NCBI RefSeq assembly: GCF_007997305.1
Contig: NZ_VORZ01000001.1
Location: 1,426,001 to 1,490,000, forward strand
From: Psychrobacter frigidicola
GTDB taxonomy: Bacteria > Pseudomonadota > Gammaproteobacteria > Pseudomonadales > Moraxellaceae
Length of the DNA: 64,000 bases
Reading direction: 5' to 3'
A program made the position numbers and the translations under genes. Shown one piece after another: positions 1 through 9,423 of the stretch. Within the stretch, counting starts at the first letter, position 1, and each line of letters begins with the position of its first letter. The notes under the pieces are model-generated. The model worked only from the letters and a program-made list of their open reading frames with translations, was not told where the DNA came from and ran no database searches.

Positions 1-28
1 GCAAAAACTGACATTATAGATGCGAGCA

Positions 29-859
29 TTAGTTTTGTTTGCTTATATCAGCACCAAAGAATTCTTGGCTAATTTTAGTCAATGTGCCATCAGCTTGTAA
101 AGTTGCCATCGCTTCGTCTATTTTTGCGACAACCGCATCATCACCTTTACGTAGTATTAAACCTGAACCACGCTGTTCACTCGCTGGCGCAACCAGTTTA
201 ATCTCAAGGCCACTGTCTGGAAACTTCTTCAAATAGTCCAATATGGCAAGGTTATCATTCATGGTAAAGTCAGCGCGGTCTTGTTTAACCAATTGCACCG
301 CTTGCGCCATGCCATCAACAGGAACGATTTCTGCTTGGTAACGCTCTGCCAGCTCACCGTAGTTACTACTCAGTGATTGAGCAGTACGAAGCCCTTTCAG
401 CCCTTCCCACGAGCTATAACGATTGTCATCTGTCGGTGCTAATACCACCGCACCTGACCAGCTGTAAGCCGTCGCCTTATCATACTTTGCCATACGTTCA
501 GGCGTGGTCAGGCTTACCTGGTTCGCGACCATATCAAAGCGTTTAGAATCAAGACCTGCCAGCATCGCGTCCCACTGAGTTTCTTTAAACTCTACGCTTA
601 CGCCCAATTTATCAGCAACGGCACGCGTTACTTCAACATCATAGCCGGTAAGCTTACCGCTCTCATCATGATAAGTGAATGGTGGATAAGTGCCCTCAGT
701 ACCAACGTTAATGGTGCCGCCACTATTGATACGTTGAAGCAGCTCTGAGCCGCTATCTACCGCATTGCTAGTCGTATCAGCATCGTTATTATTAGATTGG
801 CTACAGGCAGCAAGCAGTATTGTGCTGGCAGCAAGGGTTAATAAAGCGCGACGTTTCAT
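29..859 (-). CDS. Amino-acid ABC transporter substrate-binding lipoprotein (SBP family 3)
   Basis: The 276-residue protein starts with a lipoprotein signal: basic MKRR, a hydrophobic stretch, and the lipobox LLAAC, so the mature protein should be anchored at Cys19. The rest is one type-3 solute-binding domain from about residue 48 to 270, with the typical ligand-lobe phrase GYDVEVTRAVADKLG. Family knowledge points to a polar amino acid or cystine as ligand, but the exact ligand cannot be read from sequence. No permease or ATPase gene lies upstream; partners could lie beyond the left edge, downstream of this minus-strand gene. Confidence 0.88.
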   Translation of the reverse strand: MKRRALLTLAASTILLAACSQSNNNDADTTSNAVDSGSELLQRINSGGTINVGTEGTYPPFTYHDESGKLTGYDVEVTRAVADKLGVSVEFKETQWDAMLAGLDSKRFDMVANQVSLTTPERMAKYDKATAYSWSGAVVLAPTDDNRYSSWEGLKGLRTAQSLSSNYGELAERYQAEIVPVDGMAQAVQLVKQDRADFTMNDNLAILDYLKKFPDSGLEIKLVAPASEQRGSGLILRKGDDAVVAKIDEAMATLQADGTLTKISQEFFGADISKQN

Positions 860-1269
860 AAGTGGTCCTTATGCAAATGAATAAGCAAATCATAATCAAA
901 AACAGACGGCTTATAATATATAAAGTATAAACTTGGTTGTCCGATTTGAGGATTCGGGAAATGATTTTCAATGTAGATATTGGTTTTAATACTGATTTTA
1001 AGGTTACTTTTAATATTAATTTTAGCATTGAGCTTAATATTGATCATAATATCGTTTGTCGTACTGGCTTTATTTTAATATAGTTTTTGAGAGTTTAATG
1101 TACTTTTTGAGAGTAAAGGTACTCAGCTATATCTATACTAACGCGCCTCGGTTAGATTAACCGTACATAAACAGTGTCCATGCGTAAGATTGTTAGTATT
1201 TTGCTGTAAATTATCTTACTTATTGCATTCTTAACGGTCTGTCATCCTTACTGTAGGCAGCAAAATAAT
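860..1269. other. AT-rich intergenic stretch upstream of the SBP gene
   Basis: There is no convincing gene here. Short open frames on the minus strand give low-complexity Lys/Ile/Asn-rich peptides, produced by imperfect AT-rich repeats around 970-1050. The SBP promoter must lie in this stretch, but no single -35/-10 pair stands out. Confidence 0.5.
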
Positions 1270-1860
1270 CCCCGATCATGACTGTCATAATCGTAGACTC
1301 TCAATCGAAATACATTTCTTCGCGTCATTGATAACAATTTGTATATTATTAATATCAGAAGCGCATAGGCTATGAATGTCAGTCATAGAAATCTGAGACA
1401 ATGACGTTTTGATAGTCGCCTTCATTGCTAGTGTCCGCTCCATCAATACTGTCATTAACTTTTAAATGCGTCTAGCAGTTATAAGTCTGAACGCGCAGTC
1501 TCAATCGTAATCATGTCAGCATCCACAGCTAGGATATGAGGCAAGCAATTATGGAGGCTTGAATAATTATATATGGCTATGAATCTGATTTTCAGGATTC
1601 ATATAGCTGACAGAATGCTTAAAGCTATCCACTGCTTGCTTCTAGTAATGCACATGTTCCGCTTTTCTCAGAGGTAAGCCTTCACGGAATGCTGGCTCAT
1701 CAATCTGAATAACACTAATACCAGTGTGTTGTACATCCCTAACTTCTTGATTAATGGCTGCAGCAATATGTAGACGCAAGATATCACGAGTCGCAGTATC
1801 ACTTGTGGCAAGCGACCAATTCAAAATCGTTACCGATTTAGCCTTAGTCGTGTTATTTAA
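1270..1860 (-). pseudogene. metE: Decayed metE remnant (cobalamin-independent methionine synthase, C-terminal part)
   Basis: The minus-strand translation of 1642-1860 reads like the MetE C-terminal domain: VTILNWS, then GISVIQIDEPAFREGLPLRK, matching the family phrase for the substrate-binding region. After a stop codon the similarity resumes as AVDSFK (near 1620-1640). It resumes again as DADMITIETARSDL (about 1480-1526), followed by an in-frame stop, and then as an FYD-HS phrase at about 1369-1398. Deleting a 4-bp TGAC duplication there restores YDIHS. The part below about 1360 is only faintly similar. The N-terminal two thirds are absent. Multiple stops and frameshifts show an old inactivation. 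Confidence 0.8.
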
Positions 1861-1874
1861 CTTGTGTTACACGT

Positions 1875-1912
1875 AAAAAAGCACCCGCTAACCTTAATCA
1901 GCAAATGCTTTA
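1875..1912 (-). terminator. Rho-independent terminator of the PepSY gene
   Basis: Read on the minus strand, an imperfect hairpin (AAGCA paired with TGCTT, with GCT/AGC pairing inside) is followed by TTTTTT. It begins about 28 bp past the stop codon of the PepSY gene. Confidence 0.65.
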
Positions 1913-1939
1913 TTGTTCAAACTATTTTTCTTTGACAGT

Positions 1940-2527
1940 TTATTTTTTAACCTTGCTGTTAAATACTTTGCCTGTCGTAGCATCGATATTTAACTCAACA
2001 ATATGGTTTTGTTTCAGCACTTCGACTTCATAATACGTGGTATGGTCAGCATAATCGCGGTCATTTTTAAATTCAATTTCCATCACACGGCCGCCCGTTT
2101 CTTTTTCAGCAATACTCATAGCACGCATCATATTAATTTTTGCTTGTTTAAGCGTTTTGAAATCAGCAATATCACCACTATCTAGGCGGTCCATTTCAGT
2201 ACCAATAATTTTCCCAGTAAGGGCGTCGACTTTGATTTCATAATTATGAGTGTCCGTATTGAACTCTATCTCGTAGACACCGCCTTTTGCTTTATCGTCA
2301 TCATCATCAAATTCAGCACTAATAAGCGTACCAGAGGCTTTTTTACTGGCAATGCTAATGGCTTGCTTTAGAGTGATTTTACTGGCTTGCGCTGCACGTA
2401 CTTCACTAGATTTAGCCGTTTGAGCCGTCGCCGCATTGACCGTCGTACCTAACAGGCCAGCCCCTAAGGTTACTGTCAGACAGGCGCTTAGCGTTGTAAG
2501 CTGTAGGTTTTTTAATAAAGTATTCAT
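1940..2527 (-). CDS. Secreted protein with two PepSY domains
   Basis: The 195-residue protein has an N-terminal signal peptide (hydrophobic core around residues 10-30, likely cut near VNAATA). Two PepSY-type repeats follow, at about 50-110 and 130-193. Each has the pattern of a helix (ISIAxKxxG), then a strand EIEF, then a strand ending in DALTGKI or DATTGKV. An acidic DDDDDK stretch lies in the first repeat. PepSY domains are found in periplasmic proteins linked to peptidase inhibition or to redox and metal sensing; the specific role is unknown. An AT-rich leader and an RBS-like GGAGAT lie before the start. Confidence 0.85.
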   Translation of the reverse strand: MNTLLKNLQLTTLSACLTVTLGAGLLGTTVNAATAQTAKSSEVRAAQASKITLKQAISIASKKASGTLISAEFDDDDDKAKGGVYEIEFNTDTHNYEIKVDALTGKIIGTEMDRLDSGDIADFKTLKQAKINMMRAMSIAEKETGGRVMEIEFKNDRDYADHTTYYEVEVLKQNHIVELNIDATTGKVFNSKVKK

Positions 2528-2713
2528 TATATTATCTCCTCGATTATATTATGATTTTTCATTGGTATATTTTTATATATCAATATAATAATACGTCGGT
2601 CTACGGATAATATTGAGACAAAAAAGTAGCGTAATGTGGTATCAATGTACGGTGAAAAATTAAACTGTTAATCTATAGATACTCGTTTTATTTTAGCCAA
2701 CAGACGGTATAAT

Positions 2714-3619
2714 ATGCTCCCTTATTTACAATCATTTTACTTGTCTATTCTCACTAGGTCATCCACGCCCCTTATGCTAAATACCTCACTAAATAATACG
2801 TTACTCACTATGTCAGACTTGCTAGCCGATGACAGTACTAATGACAACAATCCTGCTCTATCTGATCTTGCTATCTATTCTGAGGCAGCCGCCGCCTTTG
2901 CAAGCTTACCTACTGTCATACAAGAAGCGCTCACGCAAAAAAAACGTATTGTATGTATTGCCAATAACCCCTCTGTAGATACGACAAGCCTTGATGCTTT
3001 GCTCCAACCGACTGATATGCTGGTTTTATTTAATCATTTTATACATGCCGATTACTTTGCCAATCATCCACTTATAAGTAAATTACCGAAACTATTATTT
3101 TTTCGTCAAATTGGCGATAGCAATCTGCATTTTGGCTTACCGCCTAGAAACAATAATGTAACGGCTATTAATGAGATGAGTAAGCAGGCGCCGCTTGGCA
3201 TATTACTTAGCAATCAGCCGTATCAGTTCCCACGTCCAAGTGAGGATGCAAGCGCGCATCATGACCCTGTCACCGCAAGCAGAGTATTGGCCCTTCCAGA
3301 CACCCTGAACGACTTATTGCATGATGACAATCATTGCCGCGTGCTCTCAGAGCATCATCCGGTCGTAGGGGATTATCCGCATTTTGCTGATATTCATTCA
3401 TCAGCACCGTCATCAGGATTCTTATTATATCGTCTGCTATTAGCAGCGCGCGTGCATGTGCAGCACTTACAAGAGTCTGCAATGCCGTTACAGGTATTAA
3501 TGATTGGCTTTAATGATGAGGATAAGACTGCCCACTTTTGGCCCGGGCACAATTGGACGTTTGAACGTCAAGAGATGGCGAAGGCACCCTATGGTGTACA
3601 AATTATCCGCCAGTATTAG
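2714..3619 (+). CDS. Possible glycosyltransferase-like protein (weak GT29/GT42 resemblance)
   Basis: This 301-residue protein is not firmly recognised. After a non-conserved N-terminus it has RIVCIANNPSV, then LVLFNHF, and near the C-terminus PSSGFLLYRLLLAARV followed by VLMIGFN. The order (small-residue nucleotide-binding-like loop, 'LFNHF', 'SSG' helix, 'xGFN') resembles bacterial sialyltransferase-like proteins, which read GNGPS, RCNQF, TSG, SGIDFY. This is a by-eye analogy only. The gene converges on a four-gene glycosyltransferase operon, which is consistent with a glycan role. The start is uncertain: Met21 and Met33 are alternatives and no strong RBS precedes any of them. Confidence 0.5.
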   Translation: MLPYLQSFYLSILTRSSTPLMLNTSLNNTLLTMSDLLADDSTNDNNPALSDLAIYSEAAAAFASLPTVIQEALTQKKRIVCIANNPSVDTTSLDALLQPTDMLVLFNHFIHADYFANHPLISKLPKLLFFRQIGDSNLHFGLPPRNNNVTAINEMSKQAPLGILLSNQPYQFPRPSEDASAHHDPVTASRVLALPDTLNDLLHDDNHCRVLSEHHPVVGDYPHFADIHSSAPSSGFLLYRLLLAARVHVQHLQESAMPLQVLMIGFNDEDKTAHFWPGHNWTFERQEMAKAPYGVQIIRQY

Positions 3620-3700
3620 AAGCTATCGTGAGCCGTACATAAAACAGTTATCAAATATAAACTCATAACTGTTAAATAGACGTATTAATAAATAAGGAAG

Positions 3701-4732
3701 TTAGACATAAGGCGCATCAGGATAATGCGCCTTTTCAATCTGAGTAGCGCTCGGCTTGCGAATCATACTAATTAATTGCTGTTGGTCAACTTGCCAATCA
3801 ATCAGTCCCATATCTGCAAACGCTAACAGCCAGCCTGCCATTGGCCAATGTTGCCACTTATCGTAAAAGCGATTGGCATTAATGACGATACTCTCCAAGT
3901 GGTTTAATGGGGGCCGATATACATCATGCTGTTGGTGATAGATGACATCGTTGGTTAAATAAAAATCAATATTCAATGAGCGAGCAGTAAAGGAAAAATC
4001 TGTATCTTCAGCACCATAGCCGACATATTGGGTATCAAAACCGCCAATCCGCTCAAATTGTCCGCGCGATATCGCAAAACATAAACTCCAAAATGCCCCG
4101 TAATCTTGTGTTTGTTCAATTTGGGTTTGTTTATGAGTCTTCTCGGCGGTCTTCATAACTTCTTCTTCATTTTCTTCAATACTAGCTTCGGTATTGGTGT
4201 CAAAATTATACCGATAAGGATTATAGACGGATAACTTGTCTAAACTTACTTTTGACAAAGCACCTTGTTGTAACTGCTCACCTTCGCTATCTGTTAAAGG
4301 TCGGGTAAGATAGCGCGGCTGCCCCATCAGTAAAGCGTTAGGATGAGCTTGTAACTTAGAAGCTAATTGCTCAACAAAGCTTGGTTCAACAATACAGTCG
4401 ACATCCAGAAATATCAGCGCGTTATTGCTAGCATGTGCAGCCCCAACATTACGATTGCGACCGATATCAAAAGAACTGTTTACTGGTTGAGTGCTACTCT
4501 CCGATAGTGCACTGGCAGTAGTGGGAATTTGTACAATATTAAGAGCGAACATTGCCAACTGTTCGGAGTCGGCATCGTCATTCACAATAATGACTTCAGC
4601 AGGACGAACACTACCGTGCATAAGGCTACTCAGCAGATTATAAAGATGCCGATTACGCCCATAACAAGTCGTAATAACACTCACAGGAATGATCACCGAA
4701 CCAATTGTAGGCTTTTCTGTTGCTAGGGTCAT
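3701..4732 (-). CDS. Family 2 glycosyltransferase with GT27-like C-terminal half
   Basis: The 343-residue protein has a GT-A fold: the N-terminal strand SVITTCYGRN, the acidic NDDAD at 51-55 and the metal-binding DVDC motif at 110-113. A second conserved block, GGFD..GYGAEDTDF (about 225-245), is typical of galactosyltransferase-type C-terminal halves, where the ED pair takes part in acceptor or base catalysis. There is no signal peptide or membrane segment, so it acts in the cytoplasm. It is last in a four-gene operon and its start has a good AGAGGA RBS. The sugar donor cannot be deduced. Confidence 0.85.
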   Translation of the reverse strand: MTLATEKPTIGSVIIPVSVITTCYGRNRHLYNLLSSLMHGSVRPAEVIIVNDDADSEQLAMFALNIVQIPTTASALSESSTQPVNSSFDIGRNRNVGAAHASNNALIFLDVDCIVEPSFVEQLASKLQAHPNALLMGQPRYLTRPLTDSEGEQLQQGALSKVSLDKLSVYNPYRYNFDTNTEASIEENEEEVMKTAEKTHKQTQIEQTQDYGAFWSLCFAISRGQFERIGGFDTQYVGYGAEDTDFSFTARSLNIDFYLTNDVIYHQQHDVYRPPLNHLESIVINANRFYDKWQHWPMAGWLLAFADMGLIDWQVDQQQLISMIRKPSATQIEKAHYPDAPYV

Positions 4733-4805
4733 AATGTCCTCTTTTATCTTTCTTATTGTTTTTATTTATGGATATGTGAGTGTCTTATCACTGCTTATTT
4801 TTATA

Positions 4806-6071
4806 TTAAATTTCAGGGCTTAAACCAAGCTGCGGTAATAACCATTCCTGAAACCATGATTTAGCTAAGGGATAAGTGGCAACACTGATGATAAAAATTT
4901 TCGCCATAGAATCTTGCGTTAAAGAATAAGCGCTATTGGTCAATATAGTATTTTTATTCCCATTTTCAATATTTAGGCTGTCGTTGTTGTCATGCGTTGG
5001 TGATAAGTTTTGAATGTGCCCCTCTACTATCTGCCCCATAAATTGCTCCCAACTTAGAGCACGGCCTTGAGCTATTAGCGCCTCTGCCATGACTTCTTGC
5101 TCTTGATGTGGACGATGATCCGGCAGTACGACAAGTGGCGTAGCATAGTCGTAAGCTTGGGCAATACCGTTAAGACCGCAGGCCATTAGGAGCCAATCAC
5201 TATGCGCAATAAATGGCGTCACATCATCAACTTGAGTCGCTAAATCTACAAACTCACGCATATCATCACTGATAGGACCCAGCGATATAATAAAGGCATC
5301 AGGCAATGCATTCCGTAGTTCGGGAAACTTTGCATCAATAGTTTCATGACCACCATAACCCTTAATCACAGTGATTATCATAGGTTGGCGTTTATCTTCG
5401 TTTATAGGAGTTACTTTGCTGCTTGTTATTTGCTCTGCATTATCAAAACGCTCATTAGCAGTATTAGACGTTGACGTCCTTAGCAGTTGGATGAATACTT
5501 CATAAGTTAACGGTTTACTATTAGCAGCGGGTAAAAAATCGAGATACAGCGTTTTTTGGCGCATCCAGTCAGGTGTCATTAACGCTTCCAAAGCCTGCGG
5601 ATAAGGCGCCAGTAGCCCAAGTGCGCCAGTAAAGGCACTAACATGGGCACTATCATCACGAATGCCTGCCAGCCTAACATAGAGATAAGGCACGCTAGCA
5701 GCGCGGCATAGCATCGCCACCTCAGCACTGACATCAATAATCATAATATCAATCTGGCGCTGTTTAATACCGTCTAATATTTGCCAGCTACGCGTTTGAA
5801 TATCGCTATTACCGACAGGAGAATAGTGCATACTGTTAGGCTGCCAATACTGTCCAGCGCGACCTGGCAGCACATCATCTGGGCGTTCATCTTCCGCATT
5901 GAGACGGACAATCTGCGACTCAGTTATAGTAGTGAAAGTATAGGCATCAGCAGCCAAATTGGTAAACACAGTCAGCTGCGACTGTAACTCGACGGGTAAT
6001 AATGCTGCTAATTTATCCGCCTGCCGGCAGTGACCTGAGCCATGATGATGGGCATAATAACCAATACGCAT
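4806..6071 (-). CDS. GT-B glycosyltransferase (MurG/UGT-like)
   Basis: The 421-residue protein begins MRIGYYAHHHGSGHCRQ, the G-x-GH loop typical of GT28/UGT-type enzymes that bind a lipid or glycan acceptor. The C-terminal half has the matching nucleotide-sugar region: FIAHSDWLLMACGLNGIAQA followed by PLVVLPDHRPHQEQ, equivalent to the 'G-G-x-x-T..P.ivvP' block of MurG. It sits 12 bp downstream of a GT4 gene and upstream of a GT2 gene, so the three are probably co-transcribed. An AAGGAA RBS supports the start. Substrates are unknown. Confidence 0.75.
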   Translation of the reverse strand: MRIGYYAHHHGSGHCRQADKLAALLPVELQSQLTVFTNLAADAYTFTTITESQIVRLNAEDERPDDVLPGRAGQYWQPNSMHYSPVGNSDIQTRSWQILDGIKQRQIDIMIIDVSAEVAMLCRAASVPYLYVRLAGIRDDSAHVSAFTGALGLLAPYPQALEALMTPDWMRQKTLYLDFLPAANSKPLTYEVFIQLLRTSTSNTANERFDNAEQITSSKVTPINEDKRQPMIITVIKGYGGHETIDAKFPELRNALPDAFIISLGPISDDMREFVDLATQVDDVTPFIAHSDWLLMACGLNGIAQAYDYATPLVVLPDHRPHQEQEVMAEALIAQGRALSWEQFMGQIVEGHIQNLSPTHDNNDSLNIENGNKNTILTNSAYSLTQDSMAKIFIISVATYPLAKSWFQEWLLPQLGLSPEI

Positions 6072-6083
6072 GATATTAGTTCC

Positions 6084-7415
6084 TTAAGAAATAGACGCGG
6101 GTGCTTTACAGTCTGTATGCGTAGGGTCCGAGAGTGAATGATCTGAAGGGGTATTATCTGAGACTATCTGCTTATCAATAGATTGCTTATTAATCGCAGA
6201 ATTGTCCTCTAACGCCTGTTTATACAATTGCACATAGCCGTCTACCATCGTTGCTACTGAGCAAAACTGCTCTGCGCGGTCACGACAAGCCTGCCGTGAT
6301 ATATCCTTGATACTAGCAAAAGCCTGTACGAAAGCGTCTTTGTCCTCTTTCGGTACAATAATGCCCGTACTTGGCGTGACAATCTCAGCGCTAGCACCCA
6401 CATTAAAGCCAATTACTGGCGTCCCGCAAGCCAAACTTTCAGCCAACGTCAACCCGTAAGGCTCATCCCAAGTGCTGGTAAATAACATCGCAGTTGATTG
6501 GCGTAAATAGTCATTAATTTCAGCTTTGCTTAAATGCCCCAGATAATCAAATAATTTTGGCACGCCATTTTTCTGACTGTTTTTCTCATCTTCCGCCAGT
6601 AAAGGAGCAACTTGTTGATTAAAGTAATCCTCATTACTTTTCGGCCCCGCTATAACCAGGCGCTTCCCTGCCGCTTTACAATACTGCATAGCCAAATGTG
6701 TACCTTTTTCCGGACAAATACGCCCAAACCAAAAATACACCTCATCTTTAATAGGATCAACATTGGCAGTAAATGACTGTACATCAATACCGTTATAGAC
6801 CACATGTGACGGCACAAACTCGTCAAACAACTGCTGCTGGTGACCACTAATCGCTGTAAACTGCGTTTGCGTGCCTTGCCGTAGCGTCAATAATGCCAAA
6901 CGCAACTGTGGAAAAATAGGCGTATGAAAAGTGGTAAAAGACCGCGACCCAAAGGCTTGACCTAACATCATTGGGATATGATGCAAGCTATGATTGTGGA
7001 CCACATCAATCTCGCCGCGCTCGTCTCGAACAATGATATCGTGCATCGCGCGCTGATAGACTAAATACTGATACAGCTCTTCACGGCTCATCCCTACTGA
7101 GTCATGCTCATTCTCATAAACCATGGCATCAAACTCATCGCGCGTTAATAGCGGAATCAGCGTAGCGTCTGTCTGACTTTCCGCATGCGCATAGAGCGAT
7201 ACGTCATGGCCTTGCGCGACAAGCTCATCACATAGCAGCTGAGTAATCATCTCAAGCCCCCCAGCATAAGGCTGTGCAATCGGGTATAAAGAATGGGCAA
7301 TAATCGCTATTCGTAGTGGCGAGATGTTAGCTGTTGAGGGTTTAGGTAAAGTCATAGAACTGGTATTTTTATTATTCACGGTGTTCGGTACATCGACATT
7401 AATAGAAGACAGCAT
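6084..7415 (-). CDS. Family 4 glycosyltransferase
   Basis: The 443-residue protein has the GT4 N-terminal pattern (IAIIAHSLYPIAQPYAGGLE), the central FGRICPEKGTHLA strand-loop and the donor-binding block EPYGLTLAESLACGTPVIGF with the E-x7-E spacing. Both ends carry polar, probably disordered tails of about 30 residues. It is soluble and predicted to use a nucleotide-activated sugar. It is the second gene of the operon, 124 bp after the membrane GT2 gene. An overlapping open frame at 6650-6847 is a shadow. Confidence 0.88.
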   Translation of the reverse strand: MLSSINVDVPNTVNNKNTSSMTLPKPSTANISPLRIAIIAHSLYPIAQPYAGGLEMITQLLCDELVAQGHDVSLYAHAESQTDATLIPLLTRDEFDAMVYENEHDSVGMSREELYQYLVYQRAMHDIIVRDERGEIDVVHNHSLHHIPMMLGQAFGSRSFTTFHTPIFPQLRLALLTLRQGTQTQFTAISGHQQQLFDEFVPSHVVYNGIDVQSFTANVDPIKDEVYFWFGRICPEKGTHLAMQYCKAAGKRLVIAGPKSNEDYFNQQVAPLLAEDEKNSQKNGVPKLFDYLGHLSKAEINDYLRQSTAMLFTSTWDEPYGLTLAESLACGTPVIGFNVGASAEIVTPSTGIIVPKEDKDAFVQAFASIKDISRQACRDRAEQFCSVATMVDGYVQLYKQALEDNSAINKQSIDKQIVSDNTPSDHSLSDPTHTDCKAPASIS

Positions 7416-7539
7416 AAAGTATCCAGAATGAATTAAATAACGAATTAGGTTGTGAAAACAAAGTTATGAATGGGCTGTAGTGATATAAGCATTGGTGGCA
7501 TTAGCGAATAGAAACTAAAAGTTAATAGTCTTATTATAT

Positions 7540-9423
7540 TTACATTTTGTTATCTTTAAATAGAGCAGTAAGCGGTTTTTCAGTGCGCGAAGAACACCTG
7601 TTTTGGGTAGATTCATTACTAGTATTAAGCCTTATTAGCGGCTCATCTGTGTCAATGGAAACACTCTGCCCTACGCCACGCTTGTCTGTATAAGGATAAT
7701 TTGCAAATATTACCTTTGCAGCCCATAACTTTAAAACCAAGACCACTAGCGCACAGCCAAACAGTAAGGGTGAATAAAGCGGCGAAAATGGGGCTACGAT
7801 AATAGCAGTTACTATATTGAGCACCAATAACAACTTAGGTAACGCAGCTAAGTTAGCCGCCATGACAGTGCGCCGCGTCCTAATGACCTCATATTTTGGC
7901 GTGCAAATAAACGGCTTATCCTGACCCCAAAGTACAGGCAACCATGACAACGCACCAAGCTCCCAAAAGTTCAAATGCAGTAGCCAAGCCCGCAATCTCT
8001 CATAAAACCTAGGCGCATCGGCTCTATTCACTTGTTGATTGAGTGGCGCACTATCCTGACTATAAGCCCATAAACGTCTTGCCAAAAATAGCCCGTAGCC
8101 TGCATATACCACGTACAAAGGCGTCAGTAATGATGTTAAGTTAATGCTTACATCCATTAATAGTGCACCTGCAATAATCAGCAGAGTACAGATATGTAGC
8201 AGTATAAAAATGCCCGTAAAGTTTATCCAAGCACTCAGCTGTGATAAATGAGCACGAATATAAGCTAAGCGTTCGCTAAGAGAGTTCGATTTAGACAACT
8301 CAACTGCTAATTTAGATAGTTCAACTGAGTTTGTCGCTAAATATGGGACAGCAGCAGACATCGGTGCTGATGGACGGATAGAAGAATAAGTATTGAGCAC
8401 CTGCATATTGCCATAAATCCAACGCCGGCGCTGACTCATCAAATCTCCTAGCGTGTTCGGTAGTAGACCAGTCGCAATAACTTCAGGGATAAACCGGCTG
8501 CGCAGGCCATGGCCGTGCATCAGTACACCCATTTGCGCATCTTCTGTAATTGACGCGCCTGACCAGCCCCCTAAATGCAGAAGCGCATCACGGCGGATAA
8601 TTGCATAAGTGCCGGTTGATAATGCACGCTTGCGGTTAAAAGAGCGATATAAATGATAGTTAAAATAATGGTTCAGCTCACTATGCACATCATCTCGGCC
8701 TGTATCACGATAAAACTGTGGAAACTGTAAGAGCGCATGATTAGGATAACTATTGATAGCAGCAGCAATCGACTTCCTTGCTTGCGGCAGTGCTTGATAA
8801 TCGCTATCTACTACGACCAGATGCGTACACCTTGGATCCATTAACCCCAATGCTAAATTGAGCGCCCCTGCCTTGAACCCTGCTACTGCATCAATATGAT
8901 AAAAACGCACATTTAGCTGCGCATCCAGTCCCGCACAAAATTTCGCCAATGGCTCATATAAGGCAGTCTCAGTGTTATTATTATCAACAATTAATATCTC
9001 ATCGTCAGGCGCTTTTATTTTGAGTAAGGTTTTAATCGTTGCAATCACCATCTCTACTGGTTCAGCACGGGTCATCATCTGAAAACTTAAACGTACTGAC
9101 TTGACGGTTAGTGGTGTATTATTTTTAAATGAGGCGTTATTCTTTAAGGACGCGCTAAGCGCATTATCTGCTTCACAATTAAGACAGTCAGTAGCCAACT
9201 CTTCATTTTGATAAGAAATACTATTGGATGGATTGAAGTTATCACGAGCTTTGTTATTACAAGGTTTGAGAATATCGATAACCTCGTTATTCACGCTGAT
9301 ATCTTTATTTAGGCTATTAGCATTATTTACATAGCTAGGTAGTCTATCTGAACCCTTAGCCATAGTCGGTGAGCTTACTCCAGCGTATATTTCCCTCGCA
9401 TATACTTCCTTACCGATCGTCAT
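7540..9423 (-). CDS. Processive-type membrane glycosyltransferase, family 2
   Basis: The first ~110 of 627 residues are Asn/Ser-rich and look disordered. A GT2 domain follows (about 110-345) with the full signature of polysaccharide synthases: an early Asp motif (IVDNNN), the DSD motif in VVVDSDYQ, the TED motif (SITEDAQMG) and QRRRW, the Q-x-x-R-W motif. Several hydrophobic segments follow: about 395-420, 425-450 and 540-590. Such enzymes, including cellulose, chitin and beta-glucan synthases, polymerise and export a chain. It is first in the operon, with an AAGGAT RBS, so it may make the backbone that the downstream enzymes modify. No PilZ domain or export gene is visible. Confidence 0.85.
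   Translation of the reverse strand: MTIGKEVYAREIYAGVSSPTMAKGSDRLPSYVNNANSLNKDISVNNEVIDILKPCNNKARDNFNPSNSISYQNEELATDCLNCEADNALSASLKNNASFKNNTPLTVKSVRLSFQMMTRAEPVEMVIATIKTLLKIKAPDDEILIVDNNNTETALYEPLAKFCAGLDAQLNVRFYHIDAVAGFKAGALNLALGLMDPRCTHLVVVDSDYQALPQARKSIAAAINSYPNHALLQFPQFYRDTGRDDVHSELNHYFNYHLYRSFNRKRALSTGTYAIIRRDALLHLGGWSGASITEDAQMGVLMHGHGLRSRFIPEVIATGLLPNTLGDLMSQRRRWIYGNMQVLNTYSSIRPSAPMSAAVPYLATNSVELSKLAVELSKSNSLSERLAYIRAHLSQLSAWINFTGIFILLHICTLLIIAGALLMDVSINLTSLLTPLYVVYAGYGLFLARRLWAYSQDSAPLNQQVNRADAPRFYERLRAWLLHLNFWELGALSWLPVLWGQDKPFICTPKYEVIRTRRTVMAANLAALPKLLLVLNIVTAIIVAPFSPLYSPLLFGCALVVLVLKLWAAKVIFANYPYTDKRGVGQSVSIDTDEPLIRLNTSNESTQNRCSSRTEKPLTALFKDNKM

Noticed and set aside
801..1047. 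Minus-strand frames upstream of the SBP gene
   Set aside because: Low-complexity Lys/Ile-rich translations, one overlapping the SBP gene start, with no family similarity.
1560..1600. Inverted repeat GATTCATA / TATGAATC as an insertion sequence end
   Set aside because: It lies inside the decayed metE remnant and no transposase or target duplication is seen.
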